From: Alentia gelatinosa
Lineage: Eukaryota > Annelida > Polychaeta > Phyllodocida > Polynoidae
Length of the DNA stretch: 64,000 nucleotides
Assembly (NCBI GenBank): GCA_950022655.1
Contig: OX465584.1
Coordinates: 64,172,841 to 64,236,840, forward strand
Reading direction: 5' to 3'
Below the pieces are notes generated by a model, which did not search any database, was not told the origin of the DNA, and saw only the letters and a program-made list of their open reading frames with translations. Positions within the stretch are counted from its first letter, which is position 1; every line of letters starts with the position of its first letter. Positions 1 to 10,734 of this stretch are shown here, piece by piece. A program made the position numbers and the translations under genes.

Positions 1-560
1 TGTATATGTCTTTAGTTAGGTGAAATATTGAAAAATAGCTCACATACTGGCCATTTTGTGTTGGCGATTCCGGAAATTGTTGCATTTCTCGCTTGGTGTG
101 TCTCCGGTTTTAGGGACAAAATACGAAGGGTGAGATAAAATACGGCTAGGCTCTTTCGGATGTGAGAAATCCTAAAGGACCTGACCACTGCGTACTCTTC
201 CCCACAGTTAATGAAGGGCAGAAAAACAACCACCGCTGGTGCTGACATCTATAGGCGGGAAAAAGGCAGACTTCTTCCATTATCGCCCACAGGGACTGCG
301 AAGAAATACGAAACTAGAATCCGAGATTCGCGAGGTTTGTATGGTCACGTGATATTTCACGAGATACTGCGAGAAACAGGAGAATGTATTACGGTATTAA
401 AACTCGTATTTTGTGAAGCCACTGAGAATACTTAGTTAGTTTCCAACCAAATTAAAACATCTTTATTAGATTAAGTTTTAATTGGCACATTGAATGATAA
501 TACTTTAGCATGAGAGAGAATACAGAGTCAAGATTGGTGATCGCAATGGATCGTAAAAGC
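1..560. other. No recognised feature
   Basis: I see no gene or repeat family here. Open frames on both strands are under 80 codons and none resembles a known protein. One E-box (CACGTG) lies at 346-351. Confidence 0.5.
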
Positions 561-564
561 TGCA

Positions 565-705
565 GGCTTAACATTGGGAACTCGTTCTCCATGTGCCTAT
601 GAGTATTGCAGTCTGTTCGCCATGGTATATATCTTATGTGTCATCCATTCTTTTAGTATGTACAGGGGCGAGATGAATACAGAAAGCAACTCGTTTTGGT
701 CAGTC
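565..705 (+). mobile_element. Fam8 repeat copy
   Basis: It carries the family phrase CTTAACATTGGGAACTCG, then a GAGTATT block and GGGGCGAGATGAATACAGAAA. The closest relative in the window is the inverted copy at 61297-61443, which shares the variant reading AGAACGAG. Related copies lie at 3786, 45236, 48715 and 50690. Confidence 0.65.
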
Positions 706-879
706 ATTGTTCTCCAACCCGTTTGAATGCTACATGATATTCACTCTGCTGTCGCCTTGTTCATATCACTCTGCATTAAACTCGTGGAGAACCTGACTTT
801 GACCAAAATTTGTTGGTGTCGTCTTCATTCCTGCATTGGAGAAACCCACACAACCAAACAGAGGGAGAGAAATGTGTAA

Positions 880-962
880 TGTGGCGTTTCCACCTGCCTA
901 TTATGACCACCGATTATAGCATTTATATCAGTACTGACGACCGATTATTTTACACTTCTGTT
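880..962 (+). mobile_element. 5' end of a GTGGCGTTTCCACCTGCC MITE
   Basis: TAA at 877-879 is followed by TGTGGCGTTTCCACCTGCC. The inverted end, AGAAACGCCACA followed by TTA, closes a copy at 38713, and a further end lies near 37018-37036. The right end of this copy is not clear. Confidence 0.5.
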
Positions 963-1500
963 GCTACAATGATCAGTTAGAAACAAAAAGATTAACAGTT
1001 TTTGTCTTCAACATTACGCAATAAAGCACCAACGCCACATTTGAAATTCAGAAAACCATTGATTTCCTGCTTCCCTGATGTTTACAGTTTGGCTGCCATT
1101 CTTTTATTGACATATATACCCCTATCATCGCTCAGTCTAGTTCCTAATCTTCCCACATGGTGGCAGGGTTCTCTAACGAGACCCCCAGGGACGATATTTT
1201 CAGCGATAGCTCGCCAGTCAGGTCTAATTATCTCTGTCATCCAAGGACAGAGAAATCGGTTTTCATAGTCTCATTCCAGTGACCTCGATCATTTTATGAG
1301 GACAATATAAGCCTGCAAGATAGTTTTAGGGACACTTGAACGAGGGTTTTTCATGACTGTAGATGGCCCCATATCATGGAAATAACTTCATATGGATAAA
1401 TTAATCTTACAAAATATTTCAGCCATTTTCGGTTTAACTCTGCCAACTAAAAGCCCATTTCCATCGGCCGATAAAAATGGTGTAGATTTTTTTAGTTTTC
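963..1500. other. Unclassified stretch
   Basis: I see no gene. The phrase CCTGATGTTTACAGT near 1074 also occurs at 20806 and 22626. A first block AAAAGCCCATTTCCATCGGCC near 1449 resembles the start of the next element. Confidence 0.4.
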
Positions 1501-1504
1501 CTAA

Positions 1505-1653
1505 AGGCCCATTTCCATTGGCCGTCACCAATCTACAGTCAGGGACCACCGACGGACCTTTACCACTGCTGATGCAACATCAGTCAATGGAAACCAACTT
1601 CATGGGCACCTCAAAAATTCTCCACCATTTTTGTAGGCCAGTGGAAAAGGGCC
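1505..1653. mobile_element. Candidate short MITE
   Basis: TAA at 1502-1504 precedes AGGCCCATTTCCATTGGCC, and the segment ends with the inverted GGCCAGTGGAAAAGGGCC. The arms are about 18 bp and imperfect. The right flank is AAC, so a target duplication is not shown. The end sequence resembles Fam5. Confidence 0.4.
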
Positions 1654-1682
1654 AACATTACATTTACATACGATGACTAAAT

Positions 1683-1765
1683 AGTGCAGATCGTCTAGCC
1701 AGTAGTCATCAGATGGTGGCAATGTCCACTGCAGAAGTCATCAACCTCAGAATATACTTGAGTGT
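1683..1765 (+). mobile_element. Fam1 fragment
   Basis: It carries the Fam1 internal phrases CAGATCGTCTAGCCAGTAGT and GGTGGCAATGTCCACTGC. A further Fam1 scrap (GTGTTTACACTGATGACTAC) lies at 2008-2030. No complete end is present. Confidence 0.6.
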
Positions 1766-2043
1766 TTATGGTTTGTTAGCTGATAAGAGGTCCTTTCCCG
1801 TTGTGACCACGGAAATTTTTTCTAACCACGGAATCCTACGTGGCATCCATTGGAAAGAAAAAGTTACATCAAAAACCTGATGAAGGATCTTTTATGAATA
1901 AGAAACGTTGTTATCTAATATAAGCAAATAAATACCATCCTGAACTTTTACTTCAATTCACTGTCTTGAGTTGTGCATTCCTTACAAACTAATTACAACA
2001 AAATACTCCAGTGTTTACACTGATGACTACAAGTTTTATTGTA

Positions 2044-2412
2044 TACGGCATATAGCCTATGATTCATGGGCACCGCCATGACGCCCCCCGAGTAGGTGTT
2101 CTTCACTAATGGAGGTGAAAAAGTAGGTGTTCTTCACTAAAGGAGGTGGAAAAGAAGTGAGTGATAATTGGGAAATGTCACAACTTTAGCGTTGCTCAAA
2201 TATTTATATAAAGTATTCCATATGGAAAATATCATGTCTTAGGTTTAATCATTATGTCATCCTGCTTTGGGATGGGTGTAGAGAGTCAAGGGAACCATGG
2301 TATTGAAAGGCAGTTGAATTTCGTAAGAGCAAAGAGCCAGAATACAGGTTTGTCCCCCGACCACCTAGTGACTGCTTCATGAACTAACAATGGCTCTGTC
2401 CCCTATAATCTG
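2044..2412 (-). repeat. Dispersed 370-bp repeat, copy 1 (Fam18)
   Basis: This is the reverse complement of 8437-8808. Both hold CTATGATTCATGGGC, the GACGCCCCCCGAGTAGGTGTT block, CAATTATCACTCACTTC and the GACAGAGCCATTGTTAG end. This copy has a duplicated AGTAGGTGTTCTTCACTAA motif. I do not recognise the element; its ends show no clear inverted repeats. Confidence 0.8.
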
Positions 2413-2446
2413 ATGTAACCAGACAATCTGCAGTCACCATACGCTT

Positions 2447-2548
2447 GGCGTTTACACTAGACGATTTCTATCATTTCACTGCTAAAAGTCGTCAGGAGGT
2501 GCAAAATGCCAGAATCGCCGGCCAGAATCGTCTAGTGTAAACGTCGGG
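2447..2548. mobile_element. Complete Fam1 MITE, about 100 bp
   Basis: It opens with GGCGTTTACACTAGACGA and closes with TCGTCTAGTGTAAACGTC plus GGG, followed by TTA. The centre carries AGTCGTCAGGAGGTGCAAAA. This is a compact reference copy for the dispersed and satellite forms of Fam1. Confidence 0.75.
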
Positions 2549-3299
2549 TTATGATGAAAGCAGAGAGTCTTGCATTTCAGCATTGCACGCTAAGATGCCT
2601 CACGCTCTATTCACGGTCTACGCTTCATGATTGCCATGGTGCCACTCATCTAATTAGCGGAATAACCTAATAAGCAGGTGTGCCAGGAAATAGATACTCC
2701 CGTCCAACAATGAGCACAATTAGCGGGAATCCACCCAACCTGCTCACGGACACGGCAGATTCCACCAATAGATGCCACAGGAATCCAACCATCGTCGAAA
2801 AAGACCCAGAAAAGTGGACAAAAAATGCTAATTAATTTAGCGGAATTCATGCTATGATGTTTCTCTAGCGCCGTGGTTGAATTTTGAAAACTAGAATAAA
2901 GCTCATTCCGTTTCTAGATGCATGTATCGTCAATCTAACATGCTCCTCACAATTTCCTATGTTCTGTCTTATTAATGAGATTATTATCATTGTCAACGAT
3001 ATTATGTATCTTTTATATTGATAATCCTCACTTAATTTATCAGTTTATTTCAAAACGCTACCTTCTATGAATCTGATCTAATTTGAAAGCACAACACAAT
3101 TAGTTCCTCAGGAGCGTGTGTCGAAAGCCAACATTGGGTAAAATAATGAGATATTCTTTTAAGATCTCGTCCGATTCTTCAGTTGTGATCTCACAATCGG
3201 ATCAGGCATATCGTGCCGCCTGTAACAAACTAAACTCGACTGTTACGGGATATCTCGACGCCCGACACGAGCCCGGGAAATGGATACGCTTGTAGAGGA
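2549..3299. other. No recognised feature
   Basis: No gene or family is visible. The motif ATTAGCGG occurs three times within 2650-2850. Confidence 0.4.
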
Positions 3300-3420
3300 C
3301 TTTTTATTCGGATCACAATGATGAGAAGCGTTTCCTTCTCGTGTCACGTGACGTTATGGGACGCAGCCCCACGCGCATGTGCAGAAAGAGAGACTTCCGT
3401 TTCCTGCGGGGGTATACGTG
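3300..3420. promoter_or_regulatory. Promoter-like CpG-rich patch
   Basis: A short CpG-rich stretch holds an E-box (CACGTG at 3345-3350), an NRF1-like CGCGCATGTGC and ETS-like ACTTCCG. No coding exon can be tied to it. Fam10 starts about 35 bp downstream. Confidence 0.3.
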
Positions 3421-3454
3421 CGTGAATATAAACTTTAAAGATTTAGGATTCTCC

Positions 3455-3755
3455 TGAAACTGTCCTATTATTATATACCTGTGTCCGAATGTCTATTAAA
3501 TACTGCCCGCTGCTAGGGGTGCAGTAATAATAATGTTCGTGCCCGCTGTGACTGCAACTTTCTAAGTAATTGAAATAGAGTTTTTAATTATCTTAAGGTA
3601 TATAATAATAAGCAAACGTCCTCACTGTGAACGAAAAGTTTATCGTTCTCGGTCAGTCGCCGATTTCATCCGGCCTTCCGCCTATGGCGTCAGGCCGTAT
3701 GAAATCGGCGACTGACCTCGAACGATAAACGTTTCGCCCACAGTAAGGACGTTTC
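3455..3755 (+). mobile_element. Fam10 foldback element, copy 1
   Basis: The left part (AATACTGCCCGCTGC, then ATAATGTTCGTGCCCGCTGT) is shared with 42070-42395 and, inverted, with 50085-50370. The right part is a strong hairpin at 3613-3754: its arms share AAACGTCCT and GATTTCAT and enclose the palindrome-like centre CCTTCCGCCTATGGCG. Confidence 0.75.
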
Positions 3756-3785
3756 CTAATATTACAGTCCAGTCCTTTCCCCATA

Positions 3786-4060
3786 GTCTCAACATTGGGA
3801 ACTCGTATCCAACACCCATTGAGTATTTAGAAAATATACTGGGGGGGGGGGGGTGTTTATGACACAAAGTTTAGCCCATTAGTCAATGTGAGGGGTGATA
3901 TCAATTCTGAAACTTATTCAAGATTCGGGTCAGAGTTTGTATCCCATCGAATCTGAATCGCGTAGTAATTCACAAGGCGAAGCCACGTGAAATTAGTAGC
4001 TACACAAACGAGATGGGATACGAGCTCTGATCCTAAACTTCAATAGGTTTCCTCTATAAT
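3786..4060 (+). mobile_element. Fam8 copy
   Basis: It starts at CAACATTGGGAACTCGTATC and runs through a GTATTTAGAAAATATACT block, a run of 13 G, and TTAGCCCATTAGTCAATGTG. Then comes a hairpin built on GTAATTCACAAGGCGAAGCC, ending at ACGAGCTCTGATCC. The G run replaces a sequence other copies have as CAATGGGGGA. Confidence 0.8.
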
Positions 4061-4071
4061 AGTATTTAAGT

Positions 4072-4225
4072 TAGTTCGCTAAGACGGTATTAGCCGTTCA
4101 TAAGGTCGTCCATAAGTGTTGAATTAGGTTGATCCGCAATATCTCCTGGGTCTCTATGGCATACAGAAAAGGGCCTACATGTACGATCCTAGATTATTAA
4201 ACGGGCCCCAGGTCTGTAGAATAAT
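4072..4225 (+). repeat. Fam14 copy
   Basis: Shared phrases are AAGTGTTGAATTAGGTTGA, CATACAGAAAAGGG, CATGTACGATCCTAGATTAT and AAACGGGCCCC. Related copies lie at 9986-10125, 43565-43690 and 58920-59090. Confidence 0.7.
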
Positions 4226-5089
4226 TAAACAAGAGGATCACAAGATTCAGTTAATTCATTTTTGATGGCAGTGGATACTTCCACGACAAAAGATGTTTTG
4301 ACAATCAGCCACTTTTTTTCTTTGTTTGGCTTGAGAAGGAAATCAATAATTCCAGCAAATGTTTTGATAGATGAAGATCTTTTCATGAATAGAACCAAAA
4401 GGCTCCCAAGTAGTTTGCAAAACAAGGTAATCTGGTGGATTTAAAAAGGTGAATTAATCGAAATCCCAGAGGAGAAGCATGAAGTGCATCGAGGTATTTA
4501 ACACAGAGCCACTCGAGTTGGTGGTGGAGGGGTCTTAGATGTCCAGTTAATGGTATTTTTCTCTAGACATCAACATAAATGATTTCAGATTTGAGAATGG
4601 TTTTAAAGGGATAGCTTTCAATTCACACAGGTGCCACCTGGTGATTTTTAAATATTTTCAATTAGCGGTCAAAAAAATTTTTTCTGATTCATTCTAATTC
4701 GAAATGGGTAGATTTAAAGTTTTGTCCAGTTTATCCAATTTTAACATGTTAAATAGGCAAATTTACATTTGCAAGAGTGTACTGAAAAATATGGCTTTCT
4801 TCAATTTTTCTTAAGATGGTGATCTATGTTTTTTTTAAACTTTTATACATACTACTATATGTCATCTGTATTCAGTGAAAGTATGAGGAAAATGAGATGG
4901 CTTTTACTGTGAAAAGCAACTTATTAGAATTTCTAAATATTCCATTATAAGATTATAAGATATCACAATTATATCAGGCTAAGATAACGTGTTTTTCTAC
5001 ATTTTCCCTAGAATTAATTCTTTATACAAGTTTTCACTATAATCTAATCACAAAGCTTGTCAAGAACAAATATTAAACACTACACCTCT
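4226..5089. other. AT-rich stretch, nothing recognised
   Basis: No repeat family, hairpin or coding-like segment stands out. Open frames are at most about 66 codons and overlap on both strands near 4262-4444. Confidence 0.5.
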
Positions 5090-5460
5090 ATCCCATACCT
5101 TAAGCGGGATTCATGTGCCTCAGAGGGTGTTTGTCTGAGACAAATCCTGCTGAGATTCTGTACTCAAACACAATCTCTTCGTCTAAATGGTAAGGTTCCA
5201 TTTCCCTGAGACATGTTTTCCCTGGCGACATTTACTCCTAAAAAAGGAACAGAATCTCATGAGGTGTTGAACCCTGTGAGGTACATGAATCCCACCGTGT
5301 GAATTCCACTTAACTAGGAACAGAATCTCATGAGATTTTGAACCCTGTGAGGTACATGAATCCCACCATGTGAATTCCACTTAACAAGGCACAGAATCTT
5401 ATAACATTTTGAACCCTGTGAGGTACATGAATCCCGCGGTGTGAATTCCACTTTGGACCT
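5090..5460. repeat. Fam13 repeat block
   Basis: It contains degenerate units built from CATGTGCCTCAGAGGGTG, TTTGTCTGAGACAAATCCTG and CTGAGATTCTGTACTC, then three AGAATCTCATGA...CCTGTGAGGTACATGAATCC units about 65 bp apart. The same pieces form the 46-bp array at 32565-33215 and the block at 29500-29905. Confidence 0.7.
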
Positions 5461-5599
5461 TTCTTCAACCCTGATAGAAGGCTACGAATCCTATTGGGTT
5501 TAGTTTCTCTCTCAAAGGATGCTTTGAGTATTGAACCGCCAATAAAAATCGACCACCTCGGCCCTGAGACAGCTTTACCCTGGTCGGTGTGTACTGAGT

Positions 5600-5700
5600 G
5601 TGTGAGGCCGGGGGGGGGGGGGTTGGGTTGATGCTAGGGGGGACGTGAGGTGAGGCGCAGGGGGGGGGAGTAAGGCTGGAGGTGGGAGGACGCGCACCCC
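5600..5700. repeat. G-rich low-complexity patch
   Basis: It holds G runs of 12 and 9 separated by GGTTGGGTTGATGC and GAGGTGAGGCGCA. It could form quadruplexes. No other content is seen. Confidence 0.7.
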
Positions 5701-5719
5701 TCTCGTAAGAGCTCACACT

Positions 5720-6050
5720 CTCTAAGTGGTATCCTGTACTCTCACTATGCTCTATGGGAGAAGAATTCTTAACAAACTAGGCCTAAAGCCTTGAGAATCC
5801 ACTGGTCTGCCTCCCTTGCTAAGGACGTGCATCAATGCAACCCAGTGGATTCTCAAGGCTCTAAGCCTTGTTCATTAAGAATTCTTCTCCAAGGGTGCAG
5901 CGAGAACCTTGTACAGAATACCACTTAGAGAGTGTGAGATCTTATGAGAGGGGTGCGTAGTGAGAACCTTGTACAGAATACCACTTAGAGAGTGTGAGAT
6001 CTTATGAGAGTGGTGCGTAGTGAGAACCTTGTACAGAATATGGGGTGTGT
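5720..6050. mobile_element. Fam21 foldback element with 60-bp tandem tail
   Basis: A large hairpin spans 5758-5892: GAGAAGAATTCTTAACAAAC pairs with the inverted form near 5870-5890, and GAGAATCCACTGG pairs with CCAGTGGATTCTC. It is followed by 2.5 units of a 60-bp repeat (GAACCTTGTACAGAATACCA) starting near 5901, 5961 and 6021. A half copy lies at 36610-36765. Confidence 0.8.
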
Positions 6051-6065
6051 GGTGAGGCGGGGACA

Positions 6066-6467
6066 CTGCACGAACACTATTATTTTACATATGGATGCGC
6101 CCGGCGTATATAAGTAGGTATTTTGCGTATACAAGGTCGTCCAATTCCCCGTGTGTATACACCTCATCTGTAGGCTTATATAAGCATCCAGTGAAGAGGG
6201 CTTCACTGAGAGCGGGCAGGGGAAGGTGGGAGTGGGGGACGGGGGGAGGGCTTCCTACTGAGGACACCTGTACTTCTACCAAAACAAACGGGCGGGAGGC
6301 GGTGGGGGGAGAGGATATTTCCTCTCATATACGCCGGGTGTGAAATACAGCCAAGATGCGTCCGTATATAAGGCCTGGGCGTACATATATATGAAAACAA
6401 GTCAATATTCAGCAAATACATGCACTTCTGCGATGGCGTATTTATAAATAAAATGGTTTTCGTGCAG
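6066..6467 (+). mobile_element. Fam12 element, copy 1
   Basis: It is bounded by CTGCACGAA... and ...TGGTTTTCGTGCAG, and is about 400 bp long. An inverted copy lies at 46548-46943. Inside are repeated GGCGTATATA motifs (and the reverse), a G-rich core and GGCTTCACTGAGAGCGGGC. I found no clear target duplication. Confidence 0.8.
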
Positions 6468-6686
6468 TGGGAGTGAGGTGAGCCTGCAGGCGGGAGGGTG
6501 AGGCTGGGGGTGGGAGGAGGAGGGGAGGGGGGGTGAGGCTGGATGGGGGTGTGAGGCACCCACTTTACCCATTAGTCTCCCCTTTTAAGGAGCGCGGGTT
6601 GGGCGTCGATAACTTCCTGACCTGATGCGTCTATCTACGATCCACACGACGTATCAGTGCCGTTATTGCTAGTAGCAAGTAGTGTG
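6468..6686. other. G-rich tail and unclassified sequence
   Basis: GGGTGAGGCTGGGGGTGGGA-type sequence runs to about 6555. The rest has no recognised feature. Confidence 0.4.
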
Positions 6687-6800
6687 TTCATCATTGATGA
6701 ATGAGCGTTTAATTATAAATGAATCAAATTAAAAGATTTGAGTTACATTCAGTCTATGGATCGTTTCTGTAAGCTACTTGCATCAAGTCAACTTACTATA
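6687..6800 (+). repeat. Dispersed repeat (Fam22a), copy 1
   Basis: GTTCATCATTGATGAATGAG through AAAAGATTTGAGTTA to the AGTCAACTT end matches 47424-47540 in direct orientation. The far end of that family also occurs at 37567-37620. Confidence 0.7.
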
Positions 6801-6956
6801 TATATTTTGTTTCTCATTAAGATAGTTGCACGAGAAGGTGCCCGGAGCATCTTAAATATACAGAGAGCTACCCTTCTCAAATGGAAGAACTGGAAACTTG
6901 CATCCCATTTTGATGTTAAACAAATAAAAAAAATATAAAGAAAACTACATCAAGTC

Positions 6957-7372
6957 GCTCCGATCCACTTCAAGCTGCTCCGAGCTGCTCCGAGTCGCTC
7001 CGAGTCAATCCGAGTATCTCCAGATTGTTCCGAACTACACCGAGTCATTCCGAGCTGCTCCGAGCTACTCCGAACCGTTCCGAGCCGCTCCGAGCTGCTC
7101 CAAGCCGCTCAGAGTTGTTCCGAACCGTTCCGAGTCGGTCCGAGCCGCTCCGAGTCTCTCCGAGTTTCGCCGAGCTGCTCAGGAATGCCCCGAGCCGCTC
7201 CGAACTATACCGAATCGTTTCAAGCCGCTCCGAGGTGCTCTGAGTCGTTCCGAGCTGCTCCGAGCCGCTCCGAGCCGCTCCGAGTCGTTCCGAGCTGCTC
7301 TCAGTCGCTCCGAGCGGATCCGAGCGGATCCGAGCAGATCCGAGTAGCTCTGAGCTAGTCTGAGCTACTCAT
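6957..7372 (-). repeat. Decamer array (CTCCGAGCTG)n
   Basis: About 40 degenerate 10-bp units of the form CTCCGAGNNG. Read on the minus strand the core is GAGCAGCTCG, related to the GAGCAGCACC array at 24298-25550 and to the array at 28950-29090. A short outlier block lies at 7775-7895. Confidence 0.9.
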
Positions 7373-7374
7373 AA

Positions 7375-8302
7375 GAAGGCAACTGGAGGCAGGCAGATAA
7401 CATCTGCTTCTAACCGAAATCTGTTCAGCCGGAGTTTGGCCTAAGCTCCCATCGGGGAAAAGTAGCAATTATAATTGGGGCAATATCTGTTCCAATTTTT
7501 CGTCGCTGATACTGATAATAAGAATACTCTAATAAGTGGACGAATTTAGATATGGCAATCAATATGACATTCATCTTCTCTGCAGCTAACTTTAGATCCC
7601 AGGCCCTCTTCTATCCACAATCCCCAGGTTCCTACGATCGTAATAGATCTGTGTATTAACTGAAGACCCCAATCACTGTGAGGGGACGCATTTAAACTAC
7701 ATTACGTAAAAATATGCTATTTATTCTGATCCCGGTATAATTTCAGGTTTAAACCAACACTGAGTTTTCTGAACGGCCTGGAGGTGCTCTGAGTCGCTCG
7801 GAACAACACTGAGTCGCTCTGAAATGCTCCGATCTGCTCGGAACTGCTTCGAGCAGTTCCAATCTGCTCTAAACTATACCTAGCTGCTCAGAGGTCTGAG
7901 CTACCCATCGGAAACTAACAGTCAGCCAGTAACATCCTCTAAACGAAAACTGTTCAGCCGGAGTTTGGCCTGAGCTCCCGTCGGGGAAAAGTAGCATTTA
8001 TAATGGGGGCAATATCTGTTCCAATATTTCGTCGCTGATGCTGATAATGAGAGTACTCTAATAAGTGGACGATTTTAGATACGACAATCAATATGACATT
8101 CATTTCTCCCGCAGCTAACTTTAGATCCCAGACCCTCCTCTATCCACAATCCCCAGGTACCTACGATCGTAATAGATCTGTGTATTAACTGGGGACTCCA
8201 ATCACTGCGAGGGGACGTATTTTATCTCGATTACGTGAAATATGCTATTTATTCTAATCCCGGTATAATTTGAAGTTTGAAATTAGATTAACCAACACAA
8301 GC
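7375..8302 (+). repeat. Direct tandem duplication of about 0.4 kb
   Basis: Unit 1 (about 7375-7765) and unit 2 (about 7905-8302) both run from CTGTTCAGCCGGAGTTTGGC through CCTACGATCGTAATAGATCT to AAACCAACAC or AACCAACAC. They differ by scattered substitutions and small indels. Each is preceded by a piece of the decamer array, so the duplicated unit probably included it. Confidence 0.85.
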
Positions 8303-8436
8303 ATGGGGAGCTATGATAGGACACAGTCTGAACTCTGAATACCGAGATAAGAGCGCAGAGCTGAGGGGTGCTGCCCTACAGTATGAGATAGCAGGGATTA
8401 GTGGGGGGAGGGGGGCTCAGGGGTAGGGGATGATCC

Positions 8437-8808
8437 CTATAGGGGACAGAGCCATTGTTAGTTCATGAAGCAGTCACTAGGTGGTCGTGGGACAAAACCT
8501 GTGTTCTGGCCCTTTGTTCTTACTAAATTCAGCTGCCTTTCAATGTTTTACCAAGGTTCCTTTGACTCTCTACACTGATTCCAGAGCAGGAAGATATAAT
8601 GCTAAAACCCAGGACATGATGTTTTTTACATGGAACACTTTATTTACATACGTGAGCAAGGCAAGAAAAGTGACATTTCCCAATTATCACTCACTTCTTT
8701 TGCACCTCCATTAGTGAAGAACAGCTACTTTTTCACCTCCTTTAATGAAGAACACCTACTCGGGGGGCGTCATGGCGGCGCCCATGGATCATAGGCTATA
8801 TGCCGTAT
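8437..8808 (+). repeat. Dispersed 370-bp repeat, copy 2 (Fam18)
   Basis: It is the inverted partner of 2044-2412. It begins TCCCTATAGGGGACAGAGCC and ends CATAGGCTATATGCCGTATA. It includes GGGGGGCGTCATGGCGGCGC, which resembles YY1/CpG promoter sequence but is shared by both copies. Confidence 0.8.
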
Positions 8809-8984
8809 AGGACAGAGCCAGGGGCATGTTTAATAATCTAGGCTCGTGGTGTGTAGACGGTAAACCTTTCATATTCCTACCCTTACAATTGCATGAATCT
8901 CTCTATAGATCATTTTAGACTGTGTGTAATCTCCGGGGGCGTTGTATGCATTAGAAGTCCTGTCATAGTGATATGTAGACGTTA

Positions 8985-9193
8985 GGGCCCACCACCCGAA
9001 AGTCGGGACGTTAGGGCCCACTCATCGGGACGTAGGGGCCCACCTGTAATAACATAGACATATATCATTGAGATATGCATACATGTTAAATCATTACTTA
9101 CATTTCATGAAATTTGCGAAAACCGGGTCTATTATGTTTTTGGTGCTAAGAAGCTAACAAACATTAACTAATTGCGCAAATTTAGGTGGGCCC
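8985..9193. mobile_element. Short MITE with GGGCCCACC ends
   Basis: TTA at 8982-8984 is followed by GGGCCCACC. The far end is GGTGGGCCC followed by TAA at 9194-9196. The arms extend outward as TAGACGTTAGGGCCCACC against the inverted TAGATGTTAGGGCCCACC. A second and third TTAGGGCCCAC-like motif near 9010 and 9030 suggest a tandemised left end. Confidence 0.65.
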
Positions 9194-9204
9194 TAACATC
9201 TATT

Positions 9205-9375
9205 TGTCACTCCCACTAGAACTGCATCCAGTATCGTATAAATACACAATACTCCATGAGTTTGGCTGGGCTGCAATCGTGATGAGGCAAAGCTGAATCA
9301 TGGACCATCGAAGCGAGTGGAGTATTGTGTATTTTACGATTCGAGAACTGTTCTGGATTCATCTCACCCCATTCA
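9205..9375 (-). mobile_element. Fam9 foldback copy
   Basis: Arms ATACACAATACTCCATGAGT and GAGTGGAGTATTGTGTATTT face each other around GCAATCGTGATGAGGC. The element ends in TCTGGATTCATCTCACCCC. Relatives lie at 15328, 31830 and 52380. Confidence 0.8.
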
Positions 9376-9565
9376 GTGAAATCAAATAGCATCACAATAT
9401 CAGAATAATTCAAATTACTTGCAAAACCAGTCAGTCAGTAGCGTATGACGTCATCTAATATTCACTCCGCCTTGATCACGGTTTAGTATTCACACTTTAC
9501 GGGGGTGATCGTTGAGTAATTTTCTAACGTTACTTCTATGGCTAAACTTTATAAGATAATTAGTA

Positions 9566-9710
9566 GAAACTGAACGAGAGTTGTGTAAGTATTTATTGCA
9601 CGCCAGGCAGGTCGCGAATTACTGCGCGAGGTGTTAGCCTAGCACCGTGAATAGAAGACCTGACCAGAGTGAGATAAATACTCACACTACTAACTCGAGT
9701 TCAGTTTAGT
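9566..9710. mobile_element. Hairpin element
   Basis: AAACTGAACGAGAGTTGTGT pairs imperfectly with the inverted stretch near 9675-9708 (ACTAACTCGAGTTCAGTTT), and GTATTTAT pairs with ATAAATAC. The centre is CpG-rich. Confidence 0.6.
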
Positions 9711-9839
9711 ATTTATCCTACCCCGTCTCCTATAATTCATTTGTTACAAACAAATAAATAACACTTTACTGCACGATCGCCCAAATACAGTGACCCAATG
9801 TTAAGCATATGGCGTTTTTTATTAGAAGAAGGATTAGAG

Positions 9840-9985
9840 CTATGTCTATTTGTATGCTTCTTGGAGATGACTCTACGCAATATCCTCGCATGTGCTCGGA
9901 TATTACTGCGCGTCAACTACTCGGAGCATACGGCCGCTTGTATCTGAAACCAGTGAATATTATGTATCTATTCAACACAATGGAT
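9840..9985 (-). mobile_element. Fam15 foldback, copy 1
   Basis: It contains GATGACTCTACGCAATATCC, GCATGTGCTCGG and AGTCAACTCG-like arms. The inverted relative is at 28540-28665. The near-palindrome folds around the central GCATGTGC. Confidence 0.75.
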
Positions 9986-10125
9986 GACCTTATGGATGGC
10001 TATGACTGTCTCAGTCAACAAACTTAAATATTATCAAACGATAACCCTTGTACGAGGTATAGAGAAAGGGGTCTTCATGTACGGACCCAGATTATTAAAC
10101 GGGCCCCTGGTCTATTCGCTGATAT
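9986..10125 (+). repeat. Fam14 copy
   Basis: GACCTTATGGATGGCTATGA, GACTGTCTCAGTCAACAAAC, CATGTACGGACCCAGATTAT and AAACGGGCCCC match 58920-59090 and, in part, 4072-4225. Confidence 0.7.
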
Positions 10126-10239
10126 TGGTAATTAAGATCAACATAATCGCAATAACTGACGCTTACCGACCCCTGGGGGTCACCCCGGCTCGATAGGTGA
10201 GGCTGGGGCAGGTGGGACCCATCATTTATTCCCTTTGGT

Positions 10240-10715
10240 TTTATTTTAATTTATCTAAATAATCCGTATTGCTGCATGAGGGTTTCCCCTTTGTTCTGAG
10301 CCCGTGGTTGTCACAGCTGGGCTGGTATGGGAACGGGGGTCCCTGGCCGCAAAGCCAAGCCCTGAGTAAAGTTGGTTTTGTGGCCTTCCGCTTCATCTGT
10401 TGCCAAATATCCTTCCTTATTAAAAACCTTTTTTTGATCTCTCCCGTGAACCCTGTAGCAGCCGACCGTCGCCAGCCCCACCTCACCTCCCTCGATCCCT
10501 CTTTTGCACAGTCTCCCCTCAGAAAACTTTATTCCGACGAATCCAATTCCAAATCCATTGTCCCAGGCCGCGGAGGATTCGCTTCATTTCATTGAGGCCG
10601 ACGAGGGGTGGCCCTGAATGCGCATTTTAAAAACGGTGCACCGTGATAGGATTAAATGGAATTGCGGGTGCGTGTTCGGGGCCTAAGTTGATTACTTCTT
10701 TGTTACCGCTTGTTT
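10240..10715. other. Unique GC-balanced stretch, open on both strands
   Basis: About 475 bp of non-repeated sequence with a 108-codon frame on + (10269-10595) and an 81-codon frame on - (10241-10486). Neither starts with a good ATG and neither protein is recognised. The + frame ends with a polar Ser/Asp-rich stretch. It could be an old exon or an unfamiliar element. Confidence 0.25.
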
Positions 10716-10734
10716 CTAGGCTTGTTTGAGAGGT

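Noticed and set aside
10269..10595. 108-codon plus frame taken as a gene
   Set aside because: There is no ATG start, no recognised motif, and the opposite strand is open over the same stretch. It is kept only as an unclassified unique segment.
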